DNA from: Ignavibacteriales bacterium
Lineage (GTDB): Bacteria > Bacteroidota > Ignavibacteria > Ignavibacteriales > Ignavibacteriaceae
Length of the DNA: 64,000 bases
NCBI GenBank assembly: GCA_003538625.1
Contig: DPRR01000029.1
Span: 554,557-618,556 of the forward strand
Direction of reading: 5' to 3'
Shown one piece after another: positions 27,194-36,141 of the stretch. How positions within the stretch are numbered: position 1 is the stretch's first letter; each line of letters begins with the position of its first letter. Position numbers and translations under genes: made by a program. Below the pieces are notes generated by a model that saw only the letters and a list, made by a program, of their open reading frames with translations, did not search any database and was not told where the DNA came from.

Positions 27194-28107
27194 GCAAAGT
27201 GGATTTAGCTGTTAAGATCGGTTCATTGAAATTGCGCAATCCTATAATGTTAGCTTCCGGAACAGTTGGTTACGGAAATGAAATTTCAGAATTTTCTGAT
27301 TTAAATAAACTTGGCGCAATTGTCACAAAGTCATTAAGCTTAAAGCCAAGAAAAGGCAATCCACCCCAGCGAATAGTTGAAACTCCTGCAGGTATGTTAA
27401 ATGCAATCGGTTTGGCAAATGTTGGAGTTGAAGAATTTTTAAAAGATAAAATCCCATTTTTAAAAAAATTTGATGTTCCATTAATTTGCAATATTGCAGC
27501 AAGCACCATTGAAGAATATGTTGAATGTACAAGACTGCTGGATGGTGAAGAAACTATCAAAGCTTTTGAGATAAACGTATCGTGTCCCAATGTTAAAGAT
27601 GGCGGATTGCAATTTGGAAATGATAAAAATGCAGTTGGACTAGTTACATCAAAAGTCCGTGCTGCAACAAATAAACCTTTAATAATTAAATTATCACCAA
27701 ACGTTTCGTACATATCAGAATTTGCTCAGGTTGTAAAGGATGAAGGAGGAGACGCTGTTTCTGCGATAAATACATTAGTTGGCACAGCTTTTAATATCTT
27801 TACAAGAAAACCAAAAATATTTAATGTTAATGGTGGACTTTCAGGTCCTGCGATAAAACCTGTAGCTCTTGCAAAAGTTTTAGAGATATCACAAAAAGTA
27901 GATATTCCAATAATAGGTATTGGCGGAATTATGAATTGGAAAGATGTAATAGAATTTATGATAGTTGGTTCTGTCGCAGTACAGATCGGTACTTTAAATT
28001 TTATTGATCCAACGGCACCGGAAAAAATGATAAAAGAATTGGAAGATTATTGCATAAATAACAAGATCTCAAAATTATCTGAATTAACAGCATCTTACGT
28101 TATTTAA
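27190..28107 (+). CDS. pyrD: Dihydroorotate dehydrogenase, class 1B catalytic subunit
   Basis: 305 aa. Oxidises dihydroorotate to orotate in pyrimidine synthesis, using FMN. Class 1 catalytic Cys in EINVSCPNVKDGG, FMN region in NPIMLASGTVGYG and GIGGIMNWKDVIEFMIVG. With pyrK upstream this is the NAD-linked class 1B enzyme. The folC ATG follows directly after the stop. Confidence 0.96.
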   Translation: MSKVDLAVKIGSLKLRNPIMLASGTVGYGNEISEFSDLNKLGAIVTKSLSLKPRKGNPPQRIVETPAGMLNAIGLANVGVEEFLKDKIPFLKKFDVPLICNIAASTIEEYVECTRLLDGEETIKAFEINVSCPNVKDGGLQFGNDKNAVGLVTSKVRAATNKPLIIKLSPNVSYISEFAQVVKDEGGDAVSAINTLVGTAFNIFTRKPKIFNVNGGLSGPAIKPVALAKVLEISQKVDIPIIGIGGIMNWKDVIEFMIVGSVAVQIGTLNFIDPTAPEKMIKELEDYCINNKISKLSELTASYVI

Positions 28108-29370
28108 ATGAATATAGAAGAATCATTAAATAAATTATTTGCGCTTCATACTTTTGGAGTAAAATTAGGTTTAGAAAATATTCAGAAATTTTTGGGTAAG
28201 ATTGGAAATCCACAAAAAAAATTAAAAACCATTCACGTTGCCGGTTCAAACGGAAAAGGGAGTACATCCTCATTTATTGCAAGTATACTTATGCAAAAAG
28301 GTTATAAAGTAGGATTATATACTTCACCTCATTTTGTTGTATTCAATGAGCGAATTTCTATAAATGGCAAATATATTTCTGATGATTATATAGCAAACTT
28401 CATTGATAAGCATCAGCTTTTAATTGATAAATATGAGTTAACATTCTTTGAAGTTACTACAGCACTGGCTTTTGATTACTTTGCCTTTTTTCATGTTGAT
28501 TATGCAATTATTGAGACAGGACTGGGCGGAAGACTTGATGCAACAAATGTTTTAAATCCTCTTGCATGCGTAATAACTTCAATAAGTTTAGAGCACACCG
28601 CAATTCTTGGTGATAAATTAGAACAAATAGCATTTGAAAAAAGTGAAATAATTAAAAGTAATTCTAAAACTTTTATTGGTTTACTTCCTGAAGAGGCCAT
28701 AAAAGTTATTGAAAAAAAATGTTTATCTGTAAAATCACCGTTGTTCTGCCTGGAAGAATACATAATTGAAAAAGGTGACAAGATTGAGCTTTACACTGAG
28801 GAACTGGAATTTGATGATTGGAAGGTACCCATTATAGGTAAACATCAAAAGTATAATGCTGCTCTGGCATCTCTGTGTGTTTCAAAAACATTCGATATAG
28901 ATGATCTTTCGATTATTACAGATGGAATTAAAAATGTAGTTAAGAATACGAGACTACAAGGCAGATATGAAATAATTTCTGAAAGACCCAAAATAATTTT
29001 GGATTCAGCGCATAATCCCGAGGGGATAGGATGCTTAATTAATCAATTCAAAAAAGAGAAAAATAATTATAAAACCAGCTCGTTATTATTTGGCGCTATG
29101 CGGGATAAAAATATTGATGAGATGCTGGAACTGGTAAAAGATAGTTTTACGAATATTTACTTTTATGAGATCAATTATGAAAGAGCTGCAAGTGCAGCAT
29201 TGTTAGCGGAACGAGCAAAAAAACGAGGTGTAAAATTTTTAACCGTTAGCAACTTAAAGGAATTTATTAAAGAACAATTAAATGGGGATAAAGATAGCTG
29301 TCTGGTAGTAGCTGGAAGTATGTATTTATTGGGTGAAGTAAAGTCTATTTTACCTGAAATAATTTCTTGA
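28108..29370 (+). CDS. folC: Folylpolyglutamate / dihydrofolate synthase
   Basis: 420 aa, Mur-ligase family. ATP loop HVAGSNGKGSTSSFIASIL, YTSPHFVVFNERI, ETGLGGRLDATNVL and SLEHTAILGD are classical FolC signatures; LDSAHNPEG lies in the C-terminal domain. Adds glutamate to folates and probably makes dihydrofolate from dihydropteroate. It abuts pyrD with no gap. Confidence 0.95.
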   Translation: MNIEESLNKLFALHTFGVKLGLENIQKFLGKIGNPQKKLKTIHVAGSNGKGSTSSFIASILMQKGYKVGLYTSPHFVVFNERISINGKYISDDYIANFIDKHQLLIDKYELTFFEVTTALAFDYFAFFHVDYAIIETGLGGRLDATNVLNPLACVITSISLEHTAILGDKLEQIAFEKSEIIKSNSKTFIGLLPEEAIKVIEKKCLSVKSPLFCLEEYIIEKGDKIELYTEELEFDDWKVPIIGKHQKYNAALASLCVSKTFDIDDLSIITDGIKNVVKNTRLQGRYEIISERPKIILDSAHNPEGIGCLINQFKKEKNNYKTSSLLFGAMRDKNIDEMLELVKDSFTNIYFYEINYERAASAALLAERAKKRGVKFLTVSNLKEFIKEQLNGDKDSCLVVAGSMYLLGEVKSILPEIIS

Positions 29371-29522
29371 CAATATAAATCTTAGTATGTATGTTTGACT
29401 AAGACCTCGAGATCCTTTCAGATATTTTAAGAAATACCACGAGAGCTTATCAGGATTTAACCAATTTGAAAACAATTTTAATCTAAAAAAATCATTTAAA
29501 AAACAATATATAGGTACAACAA

Positions 29523-30776
29523 ATGCCGATGGATATTTCTGAACTCAAATCGAAGAAGATTGTTGAGTTAAACGAACTTGCTAAAGATTTAAATATTGCC
29601 GGTTACAGCGATCTTAGAAAGCAAGAATTAATCTTCAAGATATTAGAAGCTCAGAGCGTTAAAGATGGGTTAACCTTTTCTAAGGGAGTTTTGGAAGTAC
29701 TTCCTGACGGATATGGTTTTTTGAGATCTTCAGATTATAATTATTTACCTTCACCTGATGATATTTATGTTTCTCCATCGCAAATTAAAAAGTTTAGCTT
29801 AAGAACAGGTGATTTTGTAAGCGGACAGGTTAGACCACCAAAAGAAGGCGAGCGATTCTTTGCGCTTCTTAGAGTTGAGGCTGTAAACGGTCTTTCCCCC
29901 GAACATATTAGAAATAGAACATTATTTGATAATCTTACTCCTGTTTATCCAACTAAAAAAATACTTCTTGAAACTGTCCCCGGTGAATATTCCACTCGTA
30001 TTATGGATATGCTTTCTCCAATTGGAAAAGGGCAGAGAGGCTTGATTGTATCTCCACCAAAAAGTGGTAAAACAGTTTTACTGCAAAAGATTGCAAACTC
30101 AATTACGCGTAATCATCCTGAAGTGAAACTAATAATTTTACTTATTGATGAAAGACCTGAAGAAGTAACTGATATGGAAAGATCAGTTAAAGCGGAAGTA
30201 ATCAGCTCTACTTTTGATGAGCCTGCTGACAGACACGTACAAGTTGCTGATATGGTTATTGAAAAAGCTAAAAGACTTGTTGAGGCAAAAGAAGATGTTG
30301 TGATTCTTCTGGATAGTATAACAAGATTAGCCCGTGCCCATAACATTGTTGTTCCTCATAGTGGTAGAATTCTTTCCGGTGGTGTTGATTCTAATGCATT
30401 ACATAAGCCAAAACGATTTTTTGGTGCTGCAAGAAACACTGAAGACGGAGGAAGCTTAACAATTATTGCAACAGCTTTGATTGATACCGGAAGCCGTATG
30501 GATGACGTAATCTTTGAAGAGTTTAAAGGTACAGGAAATATGGAATTAGTATTGAACAGGGATTTAAGTGATAGAAGAATTTTCCCTGCTATAGATGTTA
30601 ATCGTTCAGGTACCAGAAGAGAAGACCTGCTTATGAAAGAAGATGATCTTGCAAAAGCCTGGATACTCCGAAAAATTCTTAGTGATTTTAATCCGGTTGA
30701 AGCAATGGAATTTTTACTTGACAAAGTAAGAGGCACAAAGAATAACAAAGAATTTCTAAATAATATGAACAGCTAA
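29523..30776 (+). CDS. rho: Transcription termination factor Rho
   Basis: 417 aa, normal length. N-terminal SAP-like helical domain (MDISELKSKKIVELNELAKD), RNA-binding cold-shock-like domain (GVLEVLPDGYGFLRSSDYNY) and the RecA-like motor: P-loop SPPKSGKTVLLQ, LLIDERPEEVTDMERSV and the R-loop VNRSGTRREDLL. The first two Met codons (29523, 29529) cannot be told apart. A 152-bp leader precedes it with some inverted repeats, as in autoregulated rho genes, but no defined attenuator. Confidence 0.97.
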   Translation: MPMDISELKSKKIVELNELAKDLNIAGYSDLRKQELIFKILEAQSVKDGLTFSKGVLEVLPDGYGFLRSSDYNYLPSPDDIYVSPSQIKKFSLRTGDFVSGQVRPPKEGERFFALLRVEAVNGLSPEHIRNRTLFDNLTPVYPTKKILLETVPGEYSTRIMDMLSPIGKGQRGLIVSPPKSGKTVLLQKIANSITRNHPEVKLIILLIDERPEEVTDMERSVKAEVISSTFDEPADRHVQVADMVIEKAKRLVEAKEDVVILLDSITRLARAHNIVVPHSGRILSGGVDSNALHKPKRFFGAARNTEDGGSLTIIATALIDTGSRMDDVIFEEFKGTGNMELVLNRDLSDRRIFPAIDVNRSGTRREDLLMKEDDLAKAWILRKILSDFNPVEAMEFLLDKVRGTKNNKEFLNNMNS

Positions 30777-30879
30777 TAATTGCAGTTCATTCTCTCGTAA
30801 ATCAGGGTAATTCTTTAGCCGGTTAATCTTAACCAGTTGAATATTATAAAAACAATAACAAAGTTTGAGCTAAAAATTG

Positions 30880-32157
30880 ATGAAGATATTTTTTTTAATA
30901 TTCATTTTTGTCACTCAACTATTCGCTCAACATGATTTTAAGCCTGATATAGATTTAATTCAATCGGGGAAATTTTATAATTCTGAGCTGCATTTTTTCC
31001 CGGGTAAACAGGACTATTCAGTTTATTACTCTTTTAAAATATCTTACTCCCAGCTATTTTTTCAAAAAAAGGATGACAATTTTTTAGCGGGAATAAAAGT
31101 AAATATAGAAGTTAGAGATTCCTCTGGCAGTATTATTAACAGGGTGTCTAAAGAAAATTCTGTTGCAGTAAATGATTTTGAATTAACAAATTCCGAAACT
31201 CATTTTTTGCAGGGCCTCCTGGCTTTTAAACTCCCATCCGGTAAATATAAAGTATTGACTTCAATCTCTGATGAAACATCAAAACGGGAACGGCGTATTC
31301 CTCCCTTTGATTTAGTGATAAATGAAAGAGAGTCAATACTAAATCCAATTGTTGTTGAATCAGAAAAAATTAATTGTGAAAATTCCGCTTCATTCATCCT
31401 ATCTAATAACTCATCTTCAATTCCATTTAACAGACCGGCGGATAATTTATTTATTCCCGTTACTGATTCTTTAATAAAGTTTTTAAATATCATTATAAAA
31501 CGTGGTGATACTTTATTTATCGAAAATAAAAAAATCGAAAAATATTTTATAGCTTCTTCAGAATTAATAAACTGTTCGGATAAAATAATTATTGTATCTA
31601 ATTCAATTGAAAGTGGAATTAAATATTTTAGTATAGATAGTGTTTCATCAAAGCTAACGGAAGGGCCTGTTACCATAGAAATTATACCGGATAATGATAT
31701 TAACAAGAAAACGGTTTTTAATCTAAATGTAATCTGGATAGGGAAACCACAATCGCTTATGGATCCTGAGGCTGCAATAAAACTACTTGAAATCATTGAA
31801 CCAAAAAAAGTTGTTTCGGAGGTTTTAAATTCTGGCGATAATTATTCGGCAAACTTATTTAATTACTGGAAAAAGCAAGATCCCACGCCTAATACAAACT
31901 TTAATGAACTGATGAATGAATTTTATACCAGAGTTGATTATTGCGAGATGAATTTTAAAAATTTAGCTGGTAATGGCGGTGCTAAATCCGATCGGGGTAA
32001 AGTTTATATCAAGTACGGACCACCGGATTTAATTAATCGCGACACTAACAATAAGGATAAAGTTGCAGAAAGCTGGACGTACGATAAATTAAAGAAGAAG
32101 TTTGTTTTTGTTGATATAGATGGGACAGGAAATTTTACTTTAGCGAACGGGCAATGA
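30880..32157 (+). CDS. GWxTD-domain exported protein
   Basis: 425 aa from the ATG at 30880; the preceding TTG is less likely. Signal peptide MKIFFLIFIFVTQLFAQ. The middle is beta-rich. The C-terminal about 85 residues match the GWxTD domain seen in Bacteroidota-Chlorobi and Acidobacteria: SDRGKVYIKYGPPDLINRD, then SWTYDKLKKKFVFVDIDGTG. The domain's function is unknown. Its stop overlaps the pdxA start by 4 bp, an odd pairing with a cytosolic cofactor enzyme. Confidence 0.85.
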   Translation: MKIFFLIFIFVTQLFAQHDFKPDIDLIQSGKFYNSELHFFPGKQDYSVYYSFKISYSQLFFQKKDDNFLAGIKVNIEVRDSSGSIINRVSKENSVAVNDFELTNSETHFLQGLLAFKLPSGKYKVLTSISDETSKRERRIPPFDLVINERESILNPIVVESEKINCENSASFILSNNSSSIPFNRPADNLFIPVTDSLIKFLNIIIKRGDTLFIENKKIEKYFIASSELINCSDKIIIVSNSIESGIKYFSIDSVSSKLTEGPVTIEIIPDNDINKKTVFNLNVIWIGKPQSLMDPEAAIKLLEIIEPKKVVSEVLNSGDNYSANLFNYWKKQDPTPNTNFNELMNEFYTRVDYCEMNFKNLAGNGGAKSDRGKVYIKYGPPDLINRDTNNKDKVAESWTYDKLKKKFVFVDIDGTGNFTLANGQ

Positions 32158-33155
32158 CACGGACAGTTTTTACATGCGGGGATATAAATGGTATCGGTCC
32201 TGAGATTGTTGTTAAAACTATTTCAAGAATATTTAAAGCCGGTAGTAAGGCTGAATTAATTTTTGTATGTCCGCAAAACGTATTTGAGCTCTACTATAAA
32301 ATTACGAAAGCGACTTTCCGATTTAGGATTGTTGATAAAAACTCTTTATCCGATTCACATCTTAATTTAATCCGCTTACCAAACGCCAAACTTAAAATTG
32401 GATATCCTACTAAAACTTCTGGTCAAGTATCATTTCAATCGATTAAAAAATCTTTAAGTCTGATTGATCAGAATTATGTAGATGTTTTGGTGACGGCGCC
32501 TATTTCTAAAGAAGCATTTAACATCGGAAAAATTGAATTTCCCGGACATACTGAATTGCTGGCAAAGCATGAAGAAAGCAGTAATTATATGATGCTTTTT
32601 CTTTCGGGAAAAATTAAAATTGGATTACTTACAATTCATTTACCGATATCTGAAATCTCAAATCAGATTAAAGTTGAAAAAATTATTAAAGCTATTGAGC
32701 TTATCAATATTACTTCAAAAAGAGATCTTGGAATTAAAATTCCCAAAATAGCAGTCCTTGCTCTTAATCCTCACGCAGGTGAAAACGGTTTAATTGGTGA
32801 TGAAGAAAATAAAATTATTATTCCCGCTATAAAATCTTTACAAAAAAAGATAGATGTATCAGGTCCATTTGTTCCTGATGCATTCTGGGGAAATAAGGAT
32901 TTTAAAAAATTTGATATTATACTGGCAATGTATCACGATCAGGCGCTGATACCATTTAAACTTCTGAATTTTAATAGCGGAGTAAATTTTACTGCAGGAT
33001 TAAAATTAATCCGAACTTCACCCGATCATGGAACAGCATATAATATTGCAGGATTGAATAAGGCGGATGAATCAAGCATCTATCAATCTTATAAATATGC
33101 AATCAAGATATTTCAAAACAGGAATCATTTCATTGCACAATCAGAATCATACTGA
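32154..33155 (+). CDS. pdxA: 4-hydroxythreonine-4-phosphate dehydrogenase
   Basis: 333 aa. NAD-dependent step of the DXP-dependent pyridoxal phosphate route. Conserved VTAPISKEAFNIGKIEFPGH, NPHAGENGLIGDEE and LAMYHDQALIPFKLL, then SPDHGTAYNIAG, are all present, including metal-binding histidines. Starts within the stop of the GWxTD gene. The 3' end overlaps the next coding region by about 23 bp. Confidence 0.95.
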   Translation: MTRTVFTCGDINGIGPEIVVKTISRIFKAGSKAELIFVCPQNVFELYYKITKATFRFRIVDKNSLSDSHLNLIRLPNAKLKIGYPTKTSGQVSFQSIKKSLSLIDQNYVDVLVTAPISKEAFNIGKIEFPGHTELLAKHEESSNYMMLFLSGKIKIGLLTIHLPISEISNQIKVEKIIKAIELINITSKRDLGIKIPKIAVLALNPHAGENGLIGDEENKIIIPAIKSLQKKIDVSGPFVPDAFWGNKDFKKFDIILAMYHDQALIPFKLLNFNSGVNFTAGLKLIRTSPDHGTAYNIAGLNKADESSIYQSYKYAIKIFQNRNHFIAQSESY

Positions 33156-33867
33156 TCCATATCTGCATGTAGCTAATATCTATCCGCATCTTATGAACTT
33201 TGTTAGCTATAAGTGGTGGGCGAGGTATATTTACACAATTACTAAACCCAAGGCAGTAAAAAATCCAAGTGTACTTGAATTAGCTGCAGGTAATTGTTCT
33301 TTGGCTGGGCATCTTTCAAAACTTTATAAAAATTATATCGTAACAGATATTTCCCAAAGTATGCTTAAACATTCTGATATAAAATTAGTCAGAGTCTGTT
33401 GTGATATGACTTCTATTCCGTTTAACAAATTATTTGATTTAATTCTTATTTCATTCGATAGTGTTAACTATTTGCTTAGTAAGAAACGATTACTGGAATT
33501 ATTTACGGAAGTAAATAATCATCTTACTGATAAAGGCATATTCACTTTTGATGCGGCGCTGGAGAGTAATAGTTATAAGCACCAAAAAACCGCAGCAACA
33601 AAAGGAAGAGCAAAGGGATTTATTTATCATAGGAAAAGTATTTTTATGCCGTTGAGTAAAATCCACAAAAATATTTTTACAATTGAATATCCAAATGGAG
33701 AAATATTTTCAGAAATTCATAAGCAAAAAATTTATTCTTACGAAACTTTTTTTGAAATTGCGGAAAAATCAGGTTTATATGTTGTAAATTGTTTCAAAGC
33801 TTTTTCCTATCAAAAAGGAAAAGCAACTTCTGATCGTGTACAATTTATTATGAAGAGGAAAGTATAA
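33133..33867 (+). CDS. Class I SAM-dependent methyltransferase
   Basis: 244 aa from a proposed TTG at 33133, which follows AGGA and puts the recognisable domain start (TDPYLHVANIYPHLM) near residue 7. An upstream ATG at 33067 would add 22 unrelated residues inside pdxA. SAM-binding motif I VLELAAGNCSLAGHL, then DISQSMLKHSD and DLILISFDSVNYLL follow the usual Rossmann layout. Substrate unknown. Its last base overlaps the ftsE ATG. Confidence 0.85.
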   Translation: MHNQNHTDPYLHVANIYPHLMNFVSYKWWARYIYTITKPKAVKNPSVLELAAGNCSLAGHLSKLYKNYIVTDISQSMLKHSDIKLVRVCCDMTSIPFNKLFDLILISFDSVNYLLSKKRLLELFTEVNNHLTDKGIFTFDAALESNSYKHQKTAATKGRAKGFIYHRKSIFMPLSKIHKNIFTIEYPNGEIFSEIHKQKIYSYETFFEIAEKSGLYVVNCFKAFSYQKGKATSDRVQFIMKRKV

Positions 33868-34544
33868 TGCTGTCTATTCAGAATATCAGTTTTAATTATG
33901 AAAATCAAAAATTATTTGATGATGCAAATCTTGAATTAGGAGCAGGTGAATTTGCATTTCTTATCGGTAAAAGCGGATCAGGAAAGACAACGCTTCTTCA
34001 AATGATTTATATGAATGTACTGCCGCAAAGTGGTAACGTTACTGTAGAAAATTTCAACTCCAAGATAATTAAAAAAAGTGAACTGCCACTTCTTAGACGA
34101 AAAATTGGAATTGTATTTCAGGATTTTAAACTGCTGACTGATAGAAATGTTTTTGAAAATTTATCTTTTGTGCTTGAAGTGACCGCCACACCCAAAAAGG
34201 AAATAAAGAAAAAAGTTAACGATGCATTAAATGAAGTTGGTTTATCTCATAAAAGATTAAATTATCCTGATAAACTTTCAGGAGGAGAAAAACAACGCGT
34301 TGCAATAGCCAGAGCAATATTAAATGATCCAATAATTATTCTTGCCGATGAACCTACCGGAAATCTTGATCCTGAAACTTCGAATGAAATTCTGGATCTG
34401 CTTCAAAAGATTAATAAGAGGGGAACAGCAGTATTATTTGCGACTCACAATTATGATATGGTTAGAAAAGGGAATACAAGAATATTTAAAATTGAATCAG
34501 GAAAAATTCTTAAAGGATTTTTAAAGCAAAAAGATCAATCATAA
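33867..34544 (+). CDS. ftsE: ABC transporter ATP-binding protein, FtsE-like
   Basis: 225 aa. Walker A IGKSGSGKTTLL, Q-loop VFQDFKLLTDRNVFENL, signature LSGGEKQRVAIARA, Walker B ILADEPTGNLD and switch His in LFATHNYDMV. The DRNVFENL stretch and length are FtsE-like. FtsEX regulates cell-wall hydrolases at division, but no ftsX follows: adk runs towards it and overlaps its last 10 bp. A LolD/MacB-type role cannot be excluded. Confidence 0.88.
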   Translation: MLSIQNISFNYENQKLFDDANLELGAGEFAFLIGKSGSGKTTLLQMIYMNVLPQSGNVTVENFNSKIIKKSELPLLRRKIGIVFQDFKLLTDRNVFENLSFVLEVTATPKKEIKKKVNDALNEVGLSHKRLNYPDKLSGGEKQRVAIARAILNDPIIILADEPTGNLDPETSNEILDLLQKINKRGTAVLFATHNYDMVRKGNTRIFKIESGKILKGFLKQKDQS

Positions 34545-35194
34545 AGATTTTTTACTTTTAAAGATTCAACAATTTTTTTGTTTACATTTTCGATTGTATC
34601 AAATCCATTAACTTCTATAACTCTTCCCTTATTCTTGTAATACCCAAGCACCGGGAGTGTGGAAGAATTGAATATGTCCAATCTATTTTTAATAACATCT
34701 TCTTTATCATCATTTCTTAAGTAAAAACTATTTTTAGCCCCGCAATTTGGGCATGTATCCATACCTTCAATTTCTTGCAGGATAAATATATGTCCGCATT
34801 CCTTACAAGCCCGTCGATTGTTTAGTCGTTTAATAATTTCTTTTTCATCTGCTGTAATATTTATAAGAATTGAATTATTAATTCCAATCTGATTGAATAC
34901 TTTATCTAACGCTTCTGCCTGCACAGTTGTTCTTGGAAAACCATCAAGAATAAATCCATTTTTACATTCGTCGGATGTCAATACTTCTTTAATTAGTTCG
35001 ATCATTAAATCATCGGGAACAAGTTCACCCATTGCCATTATTTCCCCCGCTTTTTTACCAAGTTCTGTCTGATCTTTTACGGCTTTCCGCAAAATATCAC
35101 CGGTTGAGATATGAGGTATGTTTAAATTTTTGGAAATAATTTTTGCTTGAGTGCCCTTGCCAACTCCTGGCGATCCGAATAGAATTAAACGCAT
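34535..35194 (-). CDS. adk: Adenylate kinase (zinc-binding LID)
   Basis: 219 aa. ATP + AMP to 2 ADP. P-loop LFGSPGVGKGTQA, AMP site HISTGDILR and DGFPRTTVQAE. The LID carries two CxxC pairs (CKECGHIF and DTCPNCG), the zinc-binding long form. Convergent with ftsE, overlapping it by 10 bp. tadA ends 56 nt upstream on the same strand. Confidence 0.97.
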   Translation of the reverse strand: MRLILFGSPGVGKGTQAKIISKNLNIPHISTGDILRKAVKDQTELGKKAGEIMAMGELVPDDLMIELIKEVLTSDECKNGFILDGFPRTTVQAEALDKVFNQIGINNSILINITADEKEIIKRLNNRRACKECGHIFILQEIEGMDTCPNCGAKNSFYLRNDDKEDVIKNRLDIFNSSTLPVLGYYKNKGRVIEVNGFDTIENVNKKIVESLKVKNLYD

Positions 35195-35250
35195 AAACTC
35201 TTCATTTTTTTTATTGCAAATTAGACGTAATTCGATTCTTAAACAAGAAA

Positions 35251-35742
35251 TTAAGGTTTTATGGGATTTATTTTTTTTGACTTGAGATGCTTTTTTGCAA
35301 AGAATGATTTTAACAGTTCTTCGCTCTCTTTAGCAAGAATGCCTGAAAAGACTTTTATTGTATGATTAGTCCTGGAATTCTCAGCTAAATTATGAACACT
35401 TCCGCAAGCACCAAACTTTATATCACTTGCACCAAAATATAGATTCTCAATTCTTGATGATAAAAGTGCACCGGTGCACATTATACATGGTTCTAAAGTA
35501 ACATAAATAGAGCATTCATTTAATCGCCAGCTTGTAAGATGATTAGATGCAGAAGTCAGTGCAATCATTTCTGCGTGAGCGGTTGCATCATTTAGTTTTT
35601 CAATCTGATTATGTCCGCGTCCAATAATTTTATTATTATGTACAACAACTGCACCGACAGGAATCTCATCCTCTTCGAAAGCATGCTCAGCTTCCTGAAG
35701 TGCTGCGTACATAAAACGATATGAATCTTCTGAAAAAAGCAT
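35251..35742 (-). CDS. tadA: tRNA-specific adenosine deaminase
   Basis: 163 aa. Makes inosine at the wobble position of tRNA-Arg(ACG). Zinc-binding HAEMIAL with the catalytic Glu, and PCIMCTGALL. VGAVVVHNNKIIGRGHNQIE is typical. Interestingly a tRNA-Arg gene (TCG, not the TadA substrate) lies 400 bp upstream. A guanine deaminase-like alternative is less likely given the motif layout. Confidence 0.93.
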   Translation of the reverse strand: MLFSEDSYRFMYAALQEAEHAFEEDEIPVGAVVVHNNKIIGRGHNQIEKLNDATAHAEMIALTSASNHLTSWRLNECSIYVTLEPCIMCTGALLSSRIENLYFGASDIKFGACGSVHNLAENSRTNHTIKVFSGILAKESEELLKSFFAKKHLKSKKINPIKP

Positions 35743-35809
35743 TTGTTAAGTTATAAGGTATAGGTTAATACAAAATAAATTAATTACAGTTGTTTTTAGT
35801 TGGTGAGAT

Positions 35810-35870
35810 TTTGTGTATTTGAGATTTAGTGGCAAAGAATAAATCCGCCACAAAAACACTAAGACACAAA
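35810..35870. repeat. Imperfect inverted repeat (MITE-like hairpin)
   Basis: The arm at 35810-35833 (TTTGTGTATTTGAG, then ATTTAGTGGC) pairs with the arm at 35847-35870 (GCCACAAAAACAC, then TAAGACACAAA) at 19 of 24 positions around a 13-nt loop. It lies in non-coding DNA upstream of tadA. The TTTGTGT...GTGGC wording resembles dispersed intergenic repeats of Bacteroidota. Copy number is unknown. Confidence 0.55.
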
Positions 35871-35994
35871 GTTCCACTATGAAAAAAGAAAAAATAATCT
35901 AAAATTAAACTGTTTAAGACTATTAAATAAAAATGTACAATCCAAATTTGCTCCAAATTGTACATTCTACATTCTTAATTCTAAATTAAAAGAA

Positions 35995-36051
35995 GTACGC
36001 CGGAAGGATTCTTCCGAAGGAATGCCTATGGCAGAACCCTCAACCCTTTGA
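35995..36051 (-). repeat. Degenerate copy 1 of the tRNA-Arg 3' part, with insertion
   Basis: Reading the minus strand: TCAAAGGGTTGAGGGTTC, as in the neighbouring tRNA from the anticodon stem to the T-loop. Then comes a 23-nt insert containing TGCC-ATA-GGCA and TTCC-TTC-GGAA mini-hairpins, and then AATCCTTCCGGCGTAC, the rest of the T-arm and acceptor strand with one C missing. It lacks the D-arm, the 5' half and the anticodon, so it is no functional tRNA. Confidence 0.75.
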
Positions 36052-36068
36052 TTAAAAAATAAAAAAAA

Positions 36069-36126
36069 GTACGCCCGGAAGGATTCTTCCGAAGGAATAC
36101 CTATGGCAGAACCCTCAACCCTTTGA
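36069..36126 (-). repeat. Degenerate copy 2 of the tRNA-Arg 3' part, with insertion
   Basis: Same structure as copy 1, 18 bp further on, with the complete acceptor wording CCTTCCGGGCGTAC and one change in the first mini-hairpin. A-rich spacers (AAAAAATAAAAA type) separate the copies from each other and from the real tRNA, so the unit repeats in tandem. Confidence 0.75.
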
Positions 36127-36141
36127 GTAAAAAATAAAAAG

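Noticed and set aside
27270..27713. 147-codon minus-strand frame opposite pyrD
   Set aside because: Shadow of a well-conserved gene; no motifs.
29371..29522. Possible attenuator or riboswitch in the rho leader
   Set aside because: TCTTAG/CTAAGA can pair, but there is no T-tract and no recognisable aptamer; kept only as a remark under rho.
31200..31796. 198-codon minus-strand frame opposite the GWxTD gene
   Set aside because: Low-complexity Ser/Ile-rich translation with no motif and no ribosome site. The + strand gene has a signal peptide and a recognised domain.
35780..35965. 61-codon minus-strand frame upstream of tadA
   Set aside because: It runs through an inverted-repeat element and is very rich in Phe, Leu and Ile; chance frame in AT-rich DNA.
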